NCBI RefSeq assembly: GCF_018362775.1
Contig: NZ_JAGYXY010000005.1
Coordinates: forward strand, 164,757-228,756
Length of the DNA: 64,000 bases
Direction of reading: 5' to 3'
Source of the DNA: Alistipes montrealensis
GTDB lineage: Bacteria > Bacteroidota > Bacteroidia > Bacteroidales > Rikenellaceae
Shown: piece after piece, positions 29,563-38,830 of the stretch
Layout of the letters: each line of letters opens with the position of its first letter
Numbering within the stretch: position 1 is the first letter of the stretch
Notes under the pieces: generated by a model
Told to the model about the DNA's origin: nothing
Databases searched by the model: none
Seen by the model: the letters and a program-made list of their open reading frames with translations, nothing else
Program-made: the position numbers and the translations under genes

Positions 29563-31104
29563 TTAATAATTGGGGTTCTGTTCGAGTTTCTTGTTCAGCA
29601 GGATCTGATCCGCCGGAACAGGCCACCAGTAATCGCGGTCGGGGTCGAACGCACGTACGGCGATGTCCGTTCCCGCATAGTCCTGAATCACGGCGTTCAT
29701 ATCCAGTTCGGCGGTCATCCAGCGGCGGATATCGTTGTAATAAAGGCCTTCGCCGGCAAACTCGATACGGCGTTCGTGGCGGATGATTTCGCGCATCTGG
29801 GCCTGGGTCTTCGAACCGTAGGTATAGGTCGGCATGCCGACACGTCCGCGTACCCGGTTCACCGCATCGTAAACAGCGTCCGACGGCCTCGCATCGACCT
29901 CGTTCTGCGCCTCGGCAAACATCAGCAGCACGTCGGCGTAACGGATGAACATGTAGTTGGTCTCGCCGTTCGAGTCGTCCGAATCGCGCTTCTGCTCGTC
30001 GTAGATCGTGAGTTTCTTGTGCGCGAAGCCCGTGAACTGGCACACCTCCGAAGCCGGGCAGTTGGCCTTGCCGAGGAACGTGCTGCCGGGATAGAAGTTC
30101 GTCGCCGCGAAACGGGGATCGAGGTTGTCGTACTTGCCCATCGTCCCCGGTCCGCCGGTTTTCGTCTCATAGGCGTTCACCAGGTCGAGCAGCGGCGCAT
30201 TATTGCGGTACTGGATGCTGTACACGTTGAACGAATTGACAGCCGTGTTCTTGGTCTTCGAGAACTCGATGTTGAAGACACACTCGCAACTGTGCTCGTT
30301 GGCCGGCAGGAACAGTTTCCGGTAGTCGCCGTAGAGGTCGTAACCCGCCTGCGCCTCCTTTTCGATCAGGTCGCCTGCCGCTTTGGCCGCAGCCCGCCAT
30401 TTTTCGACATCGTTCGAGGGGTTGACCAGCTTGCTGGCCTCGAAGAGCAGCACGCGGGCCTTGAGGGCCATCGCCGCGCCGCGCGTGGCACGCCCCTGGT
30501 CGGCAGCCTTCGACCACTTCCAGTCGAGCAGTTCACGGTCGATAATATCGTTCAGGTCGTCGAGGATGGCCCGGACCACCTCTTCGCGCGAAGCGCGGGG
30601 CAACGAGCCGTGCGCATAAACGGGCTCTTCGAGAATCAGCGGCACACCGTTGTAATAGGTCACCAGCATATAGTAATAAAGTGCGCGGAGGAATTTGGCC
30701 TCGCCCTCCATCTGAACCCGGCGGTCGTCGGCCACCACAGCGCCGGGCAGGCGGTTGAGGTGGGTATTGCAGCGCCCGATACCTTCGTAGCACTTTTTCC
30801 AGCGGTTGGCGATGATGCCCGAACTGTTGGCCGTGTGCGTACCCTGCGCAATCACGTTGAAACCGCCCGAGTTGTTGTAATTATAGGCGTTCGGGGAGCA
30901 CGTTTCCTCCATCAGCGGCGCCGAATCACCGAACAGTGCACTGTTGGTCAGGATGTTGTAACACCCGGACATAGCGGCCTCGGTTCCCTCTTCGGTTTCC
31001 CAGAACGTCTCGACCGTATATTTGTCGGTAGGAATGGTGTCGAGGTTGCAGGCGCCCAGCGTCACCGCACCGCAAAGCATCAATCCGAATACTATCTTTT
31101 TCAT
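29563..31104 (-). CDS. SusD/RagB family nutrient-binding outer-membrane lipoprotein
   Basis: 513 residues, lipobox LGAC (Cys 19). N-terminal NLDTIPTDKYTVETFWETEE and GCYNIL are standard SusD openings; TPR-like helices follow (AEAKFLRALYYYMLVTYYNG: the FLRAxYYF helix), and the C-terminus has YADVLLMFAEAQNEV, RHERRIEFAGEGLYYNDIRRW and the closing NKKLEQNPNY. It forms the lid of the SusC transporter (pedal-bin complex) and determines ligand capture. 21 bases after susC. Confidence 0.93.
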   Translation of the reverse strand: MKKIVFGLMLCGAVTLGACNLDTIPTDKYTVETFWETEEGTEAAMSGCYNILTNSALFGDSAPLMEETCSPNAYNYNNSGGFNVIAQGTHTANSSGIIANRWKKCYEGIGRCNTHLNRLPGAVVADDRRVQMEGEAKFLRALYYYMLVTYYNGVPLILEEPVYAHGSLPRASREEVVRAILDDLNDIIDRELLDWKWSKAADQGRATRGAAMALKARVLLFEASKLVNPSNDVEKWRAAAKAAGDLIEKEAQAGYDLYGDYRKLFLPANEHSCECVFNIEFSKTKNTAVNSFNVYSIQYRNNAPLLDLVNAYETKTGGPGTMGKYDNLDPRFAATNFYPGSTFLGKANCPASEVCQFTGFAHKKLTIYDEQKRDSDDSNGETNYMFIRYADVLLMFAEAQNEVDARPSDAVYDAVNRVRGRVGMPTYTYGSKTQAQMREIIRHERRIEFAGEGLYYNDIRRWMTAELDMNAVIQDYAGTDIAVRAFDPDRDYWWPVPADQILLNKKLEQNPNY

Positions 31105-31125
31105 AATTTTCCGTATTTGAAGCGA

Positions 31126-34100
31126 TTAGAAAGTAATATTGAAACCGAAGTTGATCGTCCTGAGCGAGGGATATTGCATCAGGTTGGTCGACGAAAGGTC
31201 GATCTCGGGGTCGAACATCTTCAGCGGGGAGATCGTGAAGAGGTTCTCGCCGTTAACAAAAATCTGGCACTGGCTCATGCCGAGTTTCGAAATCCACTTC
31301 TTGGGCAGGGTGTACGAGAGCTGCAACTGTTTGCAGCGCAGGTACGACGCGTCGTAAAGCCACTGCGTATTCTTGTAGTCGTGCATCTCGGGAGCGCCCG
31401 TCGCGGTGTGGAGAATCGGCAGGCGGGAGTTGTGGTTCTCGGGCGTCCATGCGTCGGTGGCCCACTCCTTCAACACGCCGGCTCCGTTCCAGAACGGCGC
31501 GGCCAGGTTGCCCGAAAGATAGGTCTTCACGTCGGCAACGCCCTGGAACTGCGCCGAAAGTTCGAGCCCCTTCCAGCCCAGCGAACAGTTGAAGGCATAG
31601 GTGATGCTCGGGGTCAGGTTTCCGCTGACAGCACGGTCGTTGTCGTCGATCTTGTCGTCGTTATTGAGGTTCTTGTAACGGATGTAGCCCGGTTTCACGC
31701 CGCTGCCGACAGTCACCGAGTTGGCGATCTCGTCGTAGCTGTTGTAGAATCCGTCGGCCTGGTAGAGATACCACGCATCGATAGGCTCGCCCTCGCGGAT
31801 GATGTTGAAGGTCTTGATATACTCCTGGCCGTCGAGGTCCACGACGATGTTTTTGTTGTAACAGAAGTTACCGCCGACGCTGTAATGGAAATTCTTGATC
31901 GTGCTCCGCCACTGGAGGTTCAGCTCGACGCCGTCGTTGGCCACCACGCCGATATTCTGCTTCGGGCCGTTCAGGTTGCCGATCTGCGCCGGAATCTTCA
32001 CGTCGCGCAGGATACCTTCGGTGCGTTTCTTATAGAGGTCGACGCTGAACAACAGGCGGTGGTCGAAGGCCTCGAAGTCCAGTCCGAGGTTGTAGGTGCG
32101 GGTGGTCTCCCACGAAATATTCTCGTCGACGAAGTCCTTGATCGCCGCGCCGCCCGCAAGCACGTCGCTGAAACTGTAATTATAATCCTTGCTCGCCAGC
32201 ACGGCCATCAGGTATTCGTAGTTGCCGATGGCCTGGTTACCCATTTCGCCGACCGAACCGCGAAGTTTGAGGACGTTGATCTGCCGGACGTTCTGCAGGA
32301 AATTCTCCTTGTCGATACGCCAGCCGACCGACACGGCGGGGAAGAAGGCCCAGCGGTTGCCCTTGGCGAACTTCGACGAGCCGTCGTAACGTGCCGTCAC
32401 GTCGATCAGGTATTTCTCCTTGTAGTCGTAGGTGATACGCCCGAAGTAGGAGAAGAGCAGTTCGAGCGACGAACCGCCCGAAATCTCATCCATCGTAGCC
32501 CCTACCGACAGGGCCGTCAACTGGTTGTTGAAGTAGTCGCGTTTCTTGGCCTGGAAATTCTTGCTGTCGTAGCGCTTGTACTCCGTGCCGGCCATGATGT
32601 TGAGATTGTGGCTGCCGCCGAAGCTCTTGCCCCACGAAAGGGTATTGTAGAAGGTGTAGTTGATCGAGTTGTTGTCCCAGTCCTTGGCCGACACGTAGGC
32701 GCTGAAATCCTTGCGCTCCATGGTCTTGGGATTGTAGGTGTACATCGCATGCTTGAAGTCCTTCGAATAGTGGTCGATCTTCACATAGCCCAGGTTGGCG
32801 TTGTACTTGATCCCCCACGGCAGGTCGTAACCGATGTTGATCTGGCCCAGGATGCGGTGATACTGGCGCCGGGTGTTACCCTCGTTGAGCTCCATGAGCG
32901 GGTTCTCGGGATTGTTGCGCCCGGGGGTCGAAAGCCACGTCGAGAGCCACTTGCCGTCGGGCAGTTGCGTGCCGAAGATCGGCAGGGCGCGGTTGATGAC
33001 GTTGACCGTCGTCGAAACGCCGTAGATCGGGTCGGTGTTGTAACGCAGGTTGCCCAGCAGGCTGACGCCCACCTTCAGGCGCTTGGTCACCTGCGCGTTG
33101 ATCTTCATGTCCCACGAGAAACGCTCGGCATCGTCGTTGGCGATCATGATACCGCGCTGGTTCATGTAACCGCCGCCCAGCGAGTAGGAAATCTTGTCCG
33201 TGCCGCCCGAAACGCGGGCGTTGTACTGCTGGAGGAAGCCGTTCTGGTAGCAGAGGTCATACCAGTCCGAAGCGGGATAGATGTACCGGTCGTGTTTCAT
33301 TCCCTCCTCGTATTCGAGGATGTCGTCTTCGTTGTAGGTCACCGTCAACTTGCCCTCGTTCAGCTCGGCCTGGTTGCGCATGCGCATGTACTGGATCGGG
33401 TTGGTCACCACGTCGGGAACATACGTCGCCGACTGGATACCGAAGTTGGCGCTGAGCTTCACCACGGGCGTACCTTTGCGGGCCTGCTTCGTGGTGATCA
33501 GGATGACGCCGTTCGCCGCCTTCGAGCCGTAGATCGAAGCCGAAGCGTCCTTCAGTACCGAGATCGTCTCGATGTCGCCGGGATTCAGTTCGCTGAGCGA
33601 ATACTCCATGCCGTCGACCAGCACCATCGGGCTGGAACTGCTCATCGTCCCGACGCCGCGGATGCGGATCGTGGCGCCGTCGCTGCCGGGCTTCGCCGAA
33701 GCCTGGTTGATATAGACGCCGGGCATCGAATAGAGTGCCTGCGAAGCGTGGGTCATCGGCTGGTTCTCGATCTCCGACATCTGGCGTACGGCGATCGAAC
33801 CGGTCAGGTTGACCTTCTTCTGCACGCCGTAACCGATCACCACCACGTCGTCGAGCATCTGGGTATTCTCTTTCAGCACCACGGTCAGGCGCGTCCGGTT
33901 GCCCACCGCCACCTGCTCGGGATTGTAGCCGATGAACGAGACGCTGAGCTGTGCGCCGGGCGTCACGTTCAGGGCGAATTCGCCCTTCGAGTTGGTCACC
34001 ATGCCGTTGGTCGTGCCGTCGACCAGCACGTTCGCACCCACGATCGGATCGCCGGACTCGGTCTCGACACGGCCCGTCAGTTGGTATTCGGCCCCCGAAC

Positions 34101-34467
34101 GCCCCTGCTCGGGCTTGTAAAGCACGATGTGACGCCCCTCGATCTTCGCCAGAATCCCCTGGTCGGCCAACACGCCGTCGAGCAGTTTTATGACGTTCTG
34201 CTCCCGGGCATCGACCGACACGCGTTTTTCAAAGTCGATTTCGGTTTCCCGATACCAGAACGAGTAGCCGCTCTGCGCCTTGACCGCCTCGATCACCTCG
34301 CGCACGGTAGCGTCCTTCAGCGTCAACGAAATCACAGGATTCTGCGCATAAAGAGCCTGCGCTGCGACCGTAAACCAACACAGAACGAGCAATCCGCTCA
34401 GTCTGCCCAGTGTCCGCCGTCCGAAAAGGTCCCGGAAGGACCTCCTGCTGGTAGAATTTTTACTCAT
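31126..34467 (-). CDS. SusC/RagA family TonB-dependent receptor with STN domain
   Basis: 1113 residues. Signal peptide (about 1-42), then an STN domain (residues about 45-118, VISLTLKDATVREVIEAVKA) used to signal to a FecR anti-sigma factor, a carboxypeptidase-regulatory-like domain (LTGRVETESGDPIVGANVLV), plug domain (VVVIGYGVQKKVNLTG; GTMSSSSPMVLVDGMEY; ASIYGSKAANGVILITTK) and a barrel ending RTINFGFNITF. It imports an unknown oligosaccharide or peptide with TonB energy. The STN domain pairs it with FecR upstream. Unlike the other two susC genes here, no G9 tract is present; the tract of this locus is in the sigma gene. Confidence 0.93.
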   Translation of the reverse strand: MSKNSTSRRSFRDLFGRRTLGRLSGLLVLCWFTVAAQALYAQNPVISLTLKDATVREVIEAVKAQSGYSFWYRETEIDFEKRVSVDAREQNVIKLLDGVLADQGILAKIEGRHIVLYKPEQGRSGAEYQLTGRVETESGDPIVGANVLVDGTTNGMVTNSKGEFALNVTPGAQLSVSFIGYNPEQVAVGNRTRLTVVLKENTQMLDDVVVIGYGVQKKVNLTGSIAVRQMSEIENQPMTHASQALYSMPGVYINQASAKPGSDGATIRIRGVGTMSSSSPMVLVDGMEYSLSELNPGDIETISVLKDASASIYGSKAANGVILITTKQARKGTPVVKLSANFGIQSATYVPDVVTNPIQYMRMRNQAELNEGKLTVTYNEDDILEYEEGMKHDRYIYPASDWYDLCYQNGFLQQYNARVSGGTDKISYSLGGGYMNQRGIMIANDDAERFSWDMKINAQVTKRLKVGVSLLGNLRYNTDPIYGVSTTVNVINRALPIFGTQLPDGKWLSTWLSTPGRNNPENPLMELNEGNTRRQYHRILGQINIGYDLPWGIKYNANLGYVKIDHYSKDFKHAMYTYNPKTMERKDFSAYVSAKDWDNNSINYTFYNTLSWGKSFGGSHNLNIMAGTEYKRYDSKNFQAKKRDYFNNQLTALSVGATMDEISGGSSLELLFSYFGRITYDYKEKYLIDVTARYDGSSKFAKGNRWAFFPAVSVGWRIDKENFLQNVRQINVLKLRGSVGEMGNQAIGNYEYLMAVLASKDYNYSFSDVLAGGAAIKDFVDENISWETTRTYNLGLDFEAFDHRLLFSVDLYKKRTEGILRDVKIPAQIGNLNGPKQNIGVVANDGVELNLQWRSTIKNFHYSVGGNFCYNKNIVVDLDGQEYIKTFNIIREGEPIDAWYLYQADGFYNSYDEIANSVTVGSGVKPGYIRYKNLNNDDKIDDNDRAVSGNLTPSITYAFNCSLGWKGLELSAQFQGVADVKTYLSGNLAAPFWNGAGVLKEWATDAWTPENHNSRLPILHTATGAPEMHDYKNTQWLYDASYLRCKQLQLSYTLPKKWISKLGMSQCQIFVNGENLFTISPLKMFDPEIDLSSTNLMQYPSLRTINFGFNITF

Positions 34468-34510
34468 AAGGATTAAAATTTAGGTTGTAGTGAAATAGTT
34501 GGGTGAATAT

Positions 34511-35458
34511 TTATCGGTTTCTGTAAAGTTCGAAATGGTTTTTGCGGCTCCGGAAGAGGATACGGCTGTCGGCCGAGATGATTTGCATAATCTCCTGGAT
34601 GTTCTCGCCGTCGACGAACTCGCCCGTGAAGCAGATTTTACGCAGCCGTTCGTCCGCAATCGCAATGTCGACGTTGAACTGCCTTTCGAGGCTCCGGGCG
34701 ATCGACGCCAGCGGTTCGGCCCTGAAATAGAGTTTATCCTCCTGCCACGAGAGCACCTGCCCGACGTTCACCCGGCGCAGCGACAGCATCCCGGAGGTCC
34801 GTTCGAAAAATCCCTGTTCGCCGGGCCGCAGCCGCACGCTCCGCGAATCGGGACCGCCGTCCACCAGCAGGCTGCCCGTCGCAAGCGTGATCTGGTAGTT
34901 CTCGTCCTCGGAATAGGCGTGTACGTTGAAGGTCGTGCCGAGGACCGTCGAAGCAACCTCGCCCGTGACGACGACGAAAGGCCTTCGGGCATCGTGCTCG
35001 ACCTCGAAATAGGCTTCTCCGTCGACCTCTACGCGGCGTTGGTCGCCAAACAGGGTCGGATAGACGATGCGCGTGCCGCCGTTGAGCCGCACCCGCGAAC
35101 CGTCGGGCAGCACCACATCGGACTTCACACCCTTCGGCGTCGAGATAATCACGGGATGCGCCTCGGCGACCAGGCGGCTCTCGACCCGGCGTCCGCCCAG
35201 AAACCAACTGCCGCAGACGACACCCGCCATCACGGCCGCAGCCGCGGCATAGCGCACAATCCGCATCCGGAGTCCCCGGCGGCGGATACGCGTACGGACA
35301 TCGGTCCACACCGCTTCCCGCATCTCATCGGCCATGGCGTCGACTCCGGGTCCCACCCGGATGCCGTCCAGCAATTCGGACAGCCTGCGGCGGTCGCGTT
35401 CCGAACCTTCGATCATTTCGGCCATCTCCGGCTCTTTCTCCCTATTTTTTATCTGCAT
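34511..35458 (-). CDS. FecR family anti-sigma factor
   Basis: 315 residues. Cytoplasmic N-terminus that would hold the sigma factor, one membrane helix (residues about 66-88, YAAAAAVMAGVVCGSWFLGG), a periplasmic FecR domain (KSDVVLPDGSRVRLNGGTRI; VDGEAYFEVEHD; VLGTTFNVHAYSEDENYQIT) and a C-terminal DUF4974-like domain (RRVNVGQVLSWQEDKLYF; LERQFNVDIAI) that receives the signal from the STN domain of SusC. 43 bases before susC and 110 bases after the sigma gene. Confidence 0.92.
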   Translation of the reverse strand: MQIKNREKEPEMAEMIEGSERDRRRLSELLDGIRVGPGVDAMADEMREAVWTDVRTRIRRRGLRMRIVRYAAAAAVMAGVVCGSWFLGGRRVESRLVAEAHPVIISTPKGVKSDVVLPDGSRVRLNGGTRIVYPTLFGDQRRVEVDGEAYFEVEHDARRPFVVVTGEVASTVLGTTFNVHAYSEDENYQITLATGSLLVDGGPDSRSVRLRPGEQGFFERTSGMLSLRRVNVGQVLSWQEDKLYFRAEPLASIARSLERQFNVDIAIADERLRKICFTGEFVDGENIQEIMQIISADSRILFRSRKNHFELYRNR

Positions 35459-35499
35459 GATTTCTCTTTTTTAGTCGTGTATACAGTTATAGAGTACGA

Positions 35500-35536
35500 A
35501 AGCCGCGGTTCCGTTTAAGGGAACCGCGGCTTTTTT
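35500..35536. terminator. Hairpin between sigma gene and fecR of locus 1
   Basis: AAGCCGCGGTTCC (35500-35512) and GGAACCGCGGCTT (35520-35532) form a perfect 13-bp stem. The T-tract is stronger on the plus side (six T) than on the minus side (three T), where it would act on the sigma transcript. Confidence 0.65.
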
Positions 35537-35568
35537 CGTATTTTTTCGATTTTTCCGTCCGGAAGGCG

Positions 35569-36192
35569 TCAGAAACGCGATGAGAACAGGAACATAAGCA
35601 GGGAGATCAGTTTCAGGTCGGGATAATGTTTGCGAATGCCCGTCACGATCCGGTCGACGGCGATCTTGATCTGGACGCGCACCGTACTTTCGGAGAGCGA
35701 CAGCGCCCGGGCGATTTCGCGCGACGACAGCCCCTCCTGCCGGTTGAGCAGGAACACCGTGCGGCAGCGTTCGGGAAGGTCGTTGATCAGGCGGCGTACC
35801 AACTCCTCGACTTCGGATTCCAGCAGGCGGCTATCGGGAGCCTCTCCGTCGTGGGGGGGGGAATTGAGGTCGAGCACCGAAATCGGAATATCTTCGAGCG
35901 ACAGGCAGCGCCGTTGCGCCTGGCACTCCCTCAGGTAACGGTTCGATTCGTTGCGGGCGACGACATAGAGATAGGCGTCGATATTGCTGATCCGCCGGAG
36001 CGAGACGCGGGATTTCCACACGGCAACGAACACGTTGCTGACGACTTCGCCGCAGGCCTCCTTGTTCCGCAGGAAATAATAGGTAAACCGGAAAACGCTC
36101 CGGTAATAGAGATCATAGAAAACCCGGAAAGCGTAATCATCGTTCTCGCTTACGGAAACAAGCAAATCTTCGAGTTTCTTTTTCTTCTCCAC
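35569..36192 (-). CDS. ECF RNA polymerase sigma factor (locus 1) with a C9 tract
   Basis: 207 residues from the GTG at 36192 (VEKKKKLEDLLVSVSENDD). The frame is open to a TTG at 36222, but that codon overlaps the -7 promoter box, so the GTG is the better start. Region 2 (FRVFYDLYYRSVFRFTYYFL ... VVSNVFVAVWKSR) binds the -10 region; region 4 (LPERCRTVFLLNRQEGLSSR, EIARALSLSESTVRVQI) is a helix-turn-helix. The linker codes NSPPHDG through nine C in a row at 35861-35853. One base more or less would stop translation soon after the tract and remove region 4. In the present sequence the gene is in frame. Confidence 0.9.
   Translation of the reverse strand: MEKKKKLEDLLVSVSENDDYAFRVFYDLYYRSVFRFTYYFLRNKEACGEVVSNVFVAVWKSRVSLRRISNIDAYLYVVARNESNRYLRECQAQRRCLSLEDIPISVLDLNSPPHDGEAPDSRLLESEVEELVRRLINDLPERCRTVFLLNRQEGLSSREIARALSLSESTVRVQIKIAVDRIVTGIRKHYPDLKLISLLMFLFSSRF
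35853..35861 (-). repeat. C9 homopolymer in the sigma gene
   Basis: Nine C on the coding strand (TCC CCC CCC CAC) in the linker between sigma regions 2 and 4. With ten C the frame reads to a TAG within 10 codons; with eight C to a TGA within about 25 codons, as read directly from the sequence. Confidence 0.85.
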
Positions 36193-36219
36193 GTTCGCTG
36201 GGTTCAGGCTTTCTGAGAA

Positions 36220-36250
36220 CAAAAATAGGAAACTTTTTCAGAACCGCAAT
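36220..36250 (-). promoter_or_regulatory. Promoter of the locus 1 sigma gene
   Basis: Minus strand ATTG (36250-36247), 19 bases, TATTTTTG (36227-36220). The GTG start at 36192 lies about 20 bases after the expected transcription start. Confidence 0.5.
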
Positions 36251-36309
36251 ACGCAGCTTCGTTAAAATCCGGTAACGAGGCCCGCCTGCACCCGCATTCC
36301 GACATCCGC

Positions 36310-36347
36310 AAAAAGACCGGAGCCGCTCTGCGTGAACGGCCCCGGTC
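36310..36347 (-). terminator. Terminator of the XRE-ligase operon
   Basis: GACCGG...CCGGTC outer stem with an inner CGGCC/AGCCG pairing (36315-36347); in the minus direction five T follow. It ends the transcript after the acyl-CoA ligase gene. Confidence 0.75.
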
Positions 36348-36378
36348 CTTTTCGATCGGTCGGTTTACGATCCGGAAA

Positions 36379-38037
36379 TTACTTTCCTTCGTCGCTGTTG
36401 CGAATCTCCTTGCGGCGGATCTTACCGCTGATGGTCTTGGGCAGCGAATCCACGAACTCGATCACGCGCGGATATTTATAAGGAGCCGTAATGCGTTTTA
36501 CATGGTTTTGCAGCTCCTTGATCAACGCCTCCCCGGCACGTTCGCGGTACGTTGCTGCAAGGACGATCGTCGCCTTCACGACCTGCCCGCGAATCTCGTC
36601 GGGAACGCCCGTAATGGCGCATTCCACCACCGCCGGATGGGTCATCAGAGCGCTTTCCACCTCGAACGGCCCGATGCGGTAACCCGAACTCTTGATCACG
36701 TCGTCGGCACGGCCCACAAACCAGTAGTAACCGTCTTCGTCCCGCCAGGCCACGTCGCCCGTGTAGTAAACCCCGTCGTGCCAGACCTCGCGGGTCAGCT
36801 CTTCGTTCAGGTAGTACCCCTTGAAAAGTCCGAGGGGCTTGCCTGCGTCGGTGCGGATCACGATCTGCCCCTGTTCGCCGTCTTCGGCCGAACGGCCGTC
36901 GGGCGTAATCAGGTCGATCCGGTACTGGGGATTGGGCACGCCCATGCTTCCGGGCTTGGACTCCATCCAGGGGAACGTGGCGAGCGTCAGCGTCGTCTCC
37001 GTCTGCCCGAATCCCTCCATCAGGCGAATGCCCGTCAACTTCCGGAACGCATCGTAAACCGCGCCGTTCAGTGCCTCGCCCGCCGTCGTGCAGTACTCCA
37101 GCGACGAGAGGTCGTATTTGCTCATATCCTCGCGGATCAGGAAGCGGTACACCGTGGGAGGCGCACACAGCGAGGTAATCCGGTATTGTTCGATCTTGCG
37201 CAGCATGTCCGCGGGCGTAAACTTCTCGTGGTCGTACACGAAGATGTTGGCCCCGGCCAGCCACTGCCCATAGAGTTTACCCCATGCGGCCTTCGCCCAA
37301 CCCGTGTCGGCAATGGTCAGGTGCAGGCTGCCGTCGTGGAGTTTGTGCCACAGGAGGCCCGTGGTGATATGTCCCAGCGGATAGGTGAAATCATGGGCCA
37401 CCATCTTCGGTTCCCCGGTCGTTCCCGAAGTGAAATACATCATCATGATGTCATCGTTGGTGTTCACCTGCTCGGGGCGCACGAACGGAGGCGCCGTCTC
37501 TACGCCGGCGTGAAAATCGAGAAACCCTTCGGGAACCTCGGGACCCACGCTGATCAGCAGCTTGGTCGTGGGGCTTTCGGGCATGGCCGCCGCGATATGG
37601 TCGGTGATCACCGGCTCGCCCGCCGCCACGATCGCCTTGATGCCGGCCATGTTACACCGGTAGACGACATCTTTTTTCGTCAGCAGGTGGGTCGCGGGAA
37701 TCACCACCGCCCCCAGCTTATGCAGGGCCACGATCGAAAACCAGAACTCGTAGCGGCGCTTGAGGATCAGCATCACCACGTCGCCCTTCCCGATGCCGAG
37801 GCTCCGGAACCACGAGGCCGTCCGGTCGCTTTCGCGCTTGATGTCCGCAAAGGTGAACTGCGCTTCGTCGCCCTGGTCGTTGGTCCAGAGCAGTGCCTTT
37901 TTGTCGGGCTGTTCGGCGGCATAGACATCTACCACGTCGTAGCCGAAATTGAAATTTTCCGGAACCCGGATGTGCAGGTTCTTCCGGTAATCCTCCTGCG
38001 AGGAGAATGTCGTCTGGGATAAAAATCGTTCTACCAT
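36379..38037 (-). CDS. AMP-binding acyl-CoA synthetase (acetyl/medium-chain type)
   Basis: 552 residues, ANL superfamily ligase, full length. Phosphate loop YFTSGTTGEPKMVAH, adenine and acyl motif EGFGQTETTL, hinge motif with YYTGDVAWRDEDGYYWFVGR then ADDVIKSSGYRIGPFEVE, and the catalytic lysine in LPKTISGKIRRKEI. The closest type by eye is the medium-chain/acetyl-CoA synthetase group, which makes acyl-CoA from a carboxylic acid, ATP and CoA. The gene starts three bases after an XRE-cupin regulator gene that probably senses a related small molecule. Confidence 0.88.
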   Translation of the reverse strand: MVERFLSQTTFSSQEDYRKNLHIRVPENFNFGYDVVDVYAAEQPDKKALLWTNDQGDEAQFTFADIKRESDRTASWFRSLGIGKGDVVMLILKRRYEFWFSIVALHKLGAVVIPATHLLTKKDVVYRCNMAGIKAIVAAGEPVITDHIAAAMPESPTTKLLISVGPEVPEGFLDFHAGVETAPPFVRPEQVNTNDDIMMMYFTSGTTGEPKMVAHDFTYPLGHITTGLLWHKLHDGSLHLTIADTGWAKAAWGKLYGQWLAGANIFVYDHEKFTPADMLRKIEQYRITSLCAPPTVYRFLIREDMSKYDLSSLEYCTTAGEALNGAVYDAFRKLTGIRLMEGFGQTETTLTLATFPWMESKPGSMGVPNPQYRIDLITPDGRSAEDGEQGQIVIRTDAGKPLGLFKGYYLNEELTREVWHDGVYYTGDVAWRDEDGYYWFVGRADDVIKSSGYRIGPFEVESALMTHPAVVECAITGVPDEIRGQVVKATIVLAATYRERAGEALIKELQNHVKRITAPYKYPRVIEFVDSLPKTISGKIRRKEIRNSDEGK

Positions 38038-38040
38038 ACC

Positions 38041-38595
38041 TTACATTATTATGGCCAGGAACCGGACCGTTTTCCCGTCGAGCGCTTTCATTCCGTGCGG
38101 CTGGCTCGAATCGAAATAGAGGCTGTCGCCCGTTTCCAGCACGATCTCCTTGCCGTTCAGGCCGATCAGCAGGCGGCCTTCCAGCACGTAGTTCATCTCC
38201 TGCCCGGCATGGCTGTTCAGGTGCATCGGGGCGTCGTCCGCCGAGGGCTCGACCGTCACGATAAAGGGATCGATCTTCCGGTCGCGGAATCCTGCCGCCA
38301 GCGCCTCGTATTTATAAGCCTTCTGCCGCTCGACCGATACGCCCTTCCCGGCACGGGTAATGAAATAGGCGTTCATCTTGGGCTCTTCGCCGAACATCAG
38401 CACATCGAGGCTGATTCCGTAATGGCGGGAGATCGTTTGCAGCACATTCACCGAAAAATCGGTCTTGCCGCTCTCCATCGCCCGGTACTGCTCGACCGGG
38501 AGGTTGCAGCTTTCAGCCACCTCCTGCTCCGTCAATTCGAGCGCTTCGCGCAGCCCGCGCAAACGGGTCGCGATCGACTGAATAGGGTCACACAT
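38041..38595 (-). CDS. XRE family regulator with C-terminal cupin domain
   Basis: 184 residues. Residues about 8-64 are a Cro/C1-type helix-turn-helix (LRGLREALELTEQEVAESCN, then PVEQYRAMESGKTDFSV). Residues about 105-180 are a small cupin barrel (HLNSHAGQEMNYVLEGRLLI; LETGDSLYFDSSQPHGMKAL), which usually binds a small ligand. The same architecture, linked directly to an AMP-binding ligase gene, is common in anaerobes. Likely controls this two-gene operon. The 235 bases upstream hold a GC-rich inverted repeat (ACGGCCC 38670-38676 / GGGCCGT 38690-38696) that could be an operator; no clear promoter seen. Confidence 0.88.
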   Translation of the reverse strand: MCDPIQSIATRLRGLREALELTEQEVAESCNLPVEQYRAMESGKTDFSVNVLQTISRHYGISLDVLMFGEEPKMNAYFITRAGKGVSVERQKAYKYEALAAGFRDRKIDPFIVTVEPSADDAPMHLNSHAGQEMNYVLEGRLLIGLNGKEIVLETGDSLYFDSSQPHGMKALDGKTVRFLAIIM

Positions 38596-38794
38596 TATTT
38601 TTTCGTTTTAAATAATAAGGTCTGCACACGGGCCCCGGACAGCAAGTAACAATCCGGAAGGCCGGCCACACGGCCCCTGTACATTGCACGGGCCGTTTTC
38701 CAGTAAGTAGGCCGTAAATATACTAAAAACTCTTAAAAACTGCAATTTCATTTTCTTTTTCCTCTTCCCGCGCCGTGAATATTCGGGTTCCGGA

Positions 38795-38825
38795 TTTTTC
38801 TTTTCGCCGTTTTGGCGTATATTTG
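38795..38825 (+). promoter_or_regulatory. Promoter placing the next gene nearly without a leader
   Basis: TTTT (38795-38798), 19 bases, TATATTTG (38818-38825). The ATG is at 38831, five bases after the -7 box, so the mRNA would start at or one to two bases before the start codon. Confidence 0.55.
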
Positions 38826-38830
38826 CAACG

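Noticed and set aside
28546..34476. A very long open frame on the plus strand opposite susC, susD and the lipoprotein gene
   Set aside because: It is antisense to well-supported genes and results from high GC at third codon positions; it has no domain, signal or promoter. The same holds for the long antisense frames opposite rpoC (10923-13475) and rpoB (13554-17285).
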